DNA from: Nocardia sienata NBRC 100364
GTDB lineage: Bacteria > Actinomycetota > Actinomycetes > Mycobacteriales > Mycobacteriaceae
DNA length: 64,000 nucleotides
Assembly (NCBI RefSeq): GCF_001613205.1
Contig: NZ_BDBX01000038.1
Location: 1 to 64,000, forward strand
Direction of reading: 5' to 3'
The notes beneath the pieces were generated by a model that saw nothing but the letters and a program-made list of their open reading frames with translations, was not told the DNA's origin and made no database searches. Positions within the stretch are counted from its first letter, which is position 1; every line of letters starts with the position of its first letter. Positions 63,812 to 64,000 of this stretch are shown piece after piece. A program made the translations under genes and the position numbers.

Positions 63812-64000
63812 ATGACGGTCAGCAGTCCGACCCGTTCCAGACTCACGGTGTCCGGCCGTCCGATCTCGAACCACCTGCGGGACGTATCGTCCCTGTCGCG
63901 TCAGATGGTCGGTCATTTCGTCGAGCACGTGGCACCGTGCGGGACGCTCCCGGGTGACGCGCTCCAGGGTGATGTCACGGCGGTGACCCGGCTCTGCCTG
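63812..64000 (+). CDS. PucR/CdaR-type transcriptional regulator, N-terminal part
   Basis: The window ends inside this gene; 63 codons are visible. The segment LRDVSSLSRQMVGHFVEHV, then GTLPGDALQGDVTAVTRLCL, resembles the N-terminal RsbT-co-antagonist-like domain of the PucR regulators abundant in Nocardia. AAGGAG precedes the ATG. The C-terminal helix-turn-helix lies outside the window. Confidence 0.65.
   Translation, partial: MTVSSPTRSRLTVSGRPISNHLRDVSSLSRQMVGHFVEHVAPCGTLPGDALQGDVTAVTRLCL

Overview
This 64-kb window is high-GC actinobacterial chromosome. The likely source is a Nocardia-type member of the Mycobacteriales. The evidence is the actinobacterial nucleoid protein mIHF, a helicase-dead PriA, OpcA next to zwf, WhiA, an RsbW-SigF pair, a PucR-type regulator, and a core gene order that matches the M. 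tuberculosis Rv1388-Rv1455 neighbourhood as I know it (mihF-gmk-rpoZ-coaBC-metK-priA, fmt-rsmB-rpe, ribE-ribBA-ribH-PH protein, uvrC-rapZ-yvcK-whiA, gap-pgk-tpiA, secG, pgl-opcA-zwf-tal-tkt, ctaB, qor). The species assignment is an inference. I saw no rRNA or tRNA gene, CRISPR array, insertion sequence or prophage.
Layout. 0.6-7.4 kb: mihF, gmk, rpoZ, coaBC, metK and priA, all rightward. 7.9-9.6 kb: a PadR regulator and a secreted lipase. 9.8-13.9 kb: def-fmt-rsmB, then a small MmcQ/YjbR-like gene. 13.9-17.6 kb, leftward: a molybdopterin oxidoreductase and the rsbW-sigF pair. 17.8-22.8 kb: rpe, an unknown leftward gene, then riboflavin synthesis (ribE, ribBA, ribH) with a PH-domain membrane protein. 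22.9-26.2 kb, leftward: a DUF1254/DUF1214 protein and a lipoprotein gamma-glutamyltransferase. 26.5-31.7 kb: uvrC-rapZ-yvcK-whiA. 31.8-35.6 kb: a GNAT gene (leftward), then gap-pgk-tpiA closed by a strong hairpin. 35.8-53.9 kb: an accessory stretch of transporters, hydrolases, regulators, secreted proteins and an orphan fused 2-oxoacid dehydrogenase E1, with secG embedded in it. 54.0-60.5 kb, leftward: the pentose-phosphate operon tkt-tal-zwf-opcA-pgl. 60.9-64.0 kb: ctaB, a decayed FAD-monooxygenase remnant, a quinone oxidoreductase, a small conserved gene and the start of a PucR-type regulator that runs off the end.
How the parts work together. The window joins central carbon metabolism (lower glycolysis and pentose phosphate pathway), cofactor supply (CoA, SAM, riboflavin, haem O), translation start (def, fmt) and rRNA methylation, replication restart, excision repair, and control (SigF/RsbW, WhiA, RapZ, YvcK).
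The most interesting signal is in the 46.4-50.3 kb region. Three transcription units there (a 78-residue secreted protein, a YkcA/B-type membrane glycosyltransferase and a Tat-exported intradiol-dioxygenase-like lipoprotein) are each preceded by three copies of a 7-bp element near TCSCAGC at exact 11-bp spacing, oriented towards the gene. This resembles PhoP/MtrA-type direct repeats and suggests one uncharacterised envelope regulon. Other notable points are a KstR-type box between a short-chain dehydrogenase and an epoxide-hydrolase-like gene, about a dozen apparent leaderless promoters (TANNNT, 6-7 bases, start codon), and large low-complexity expansions in PriA and RsmB.
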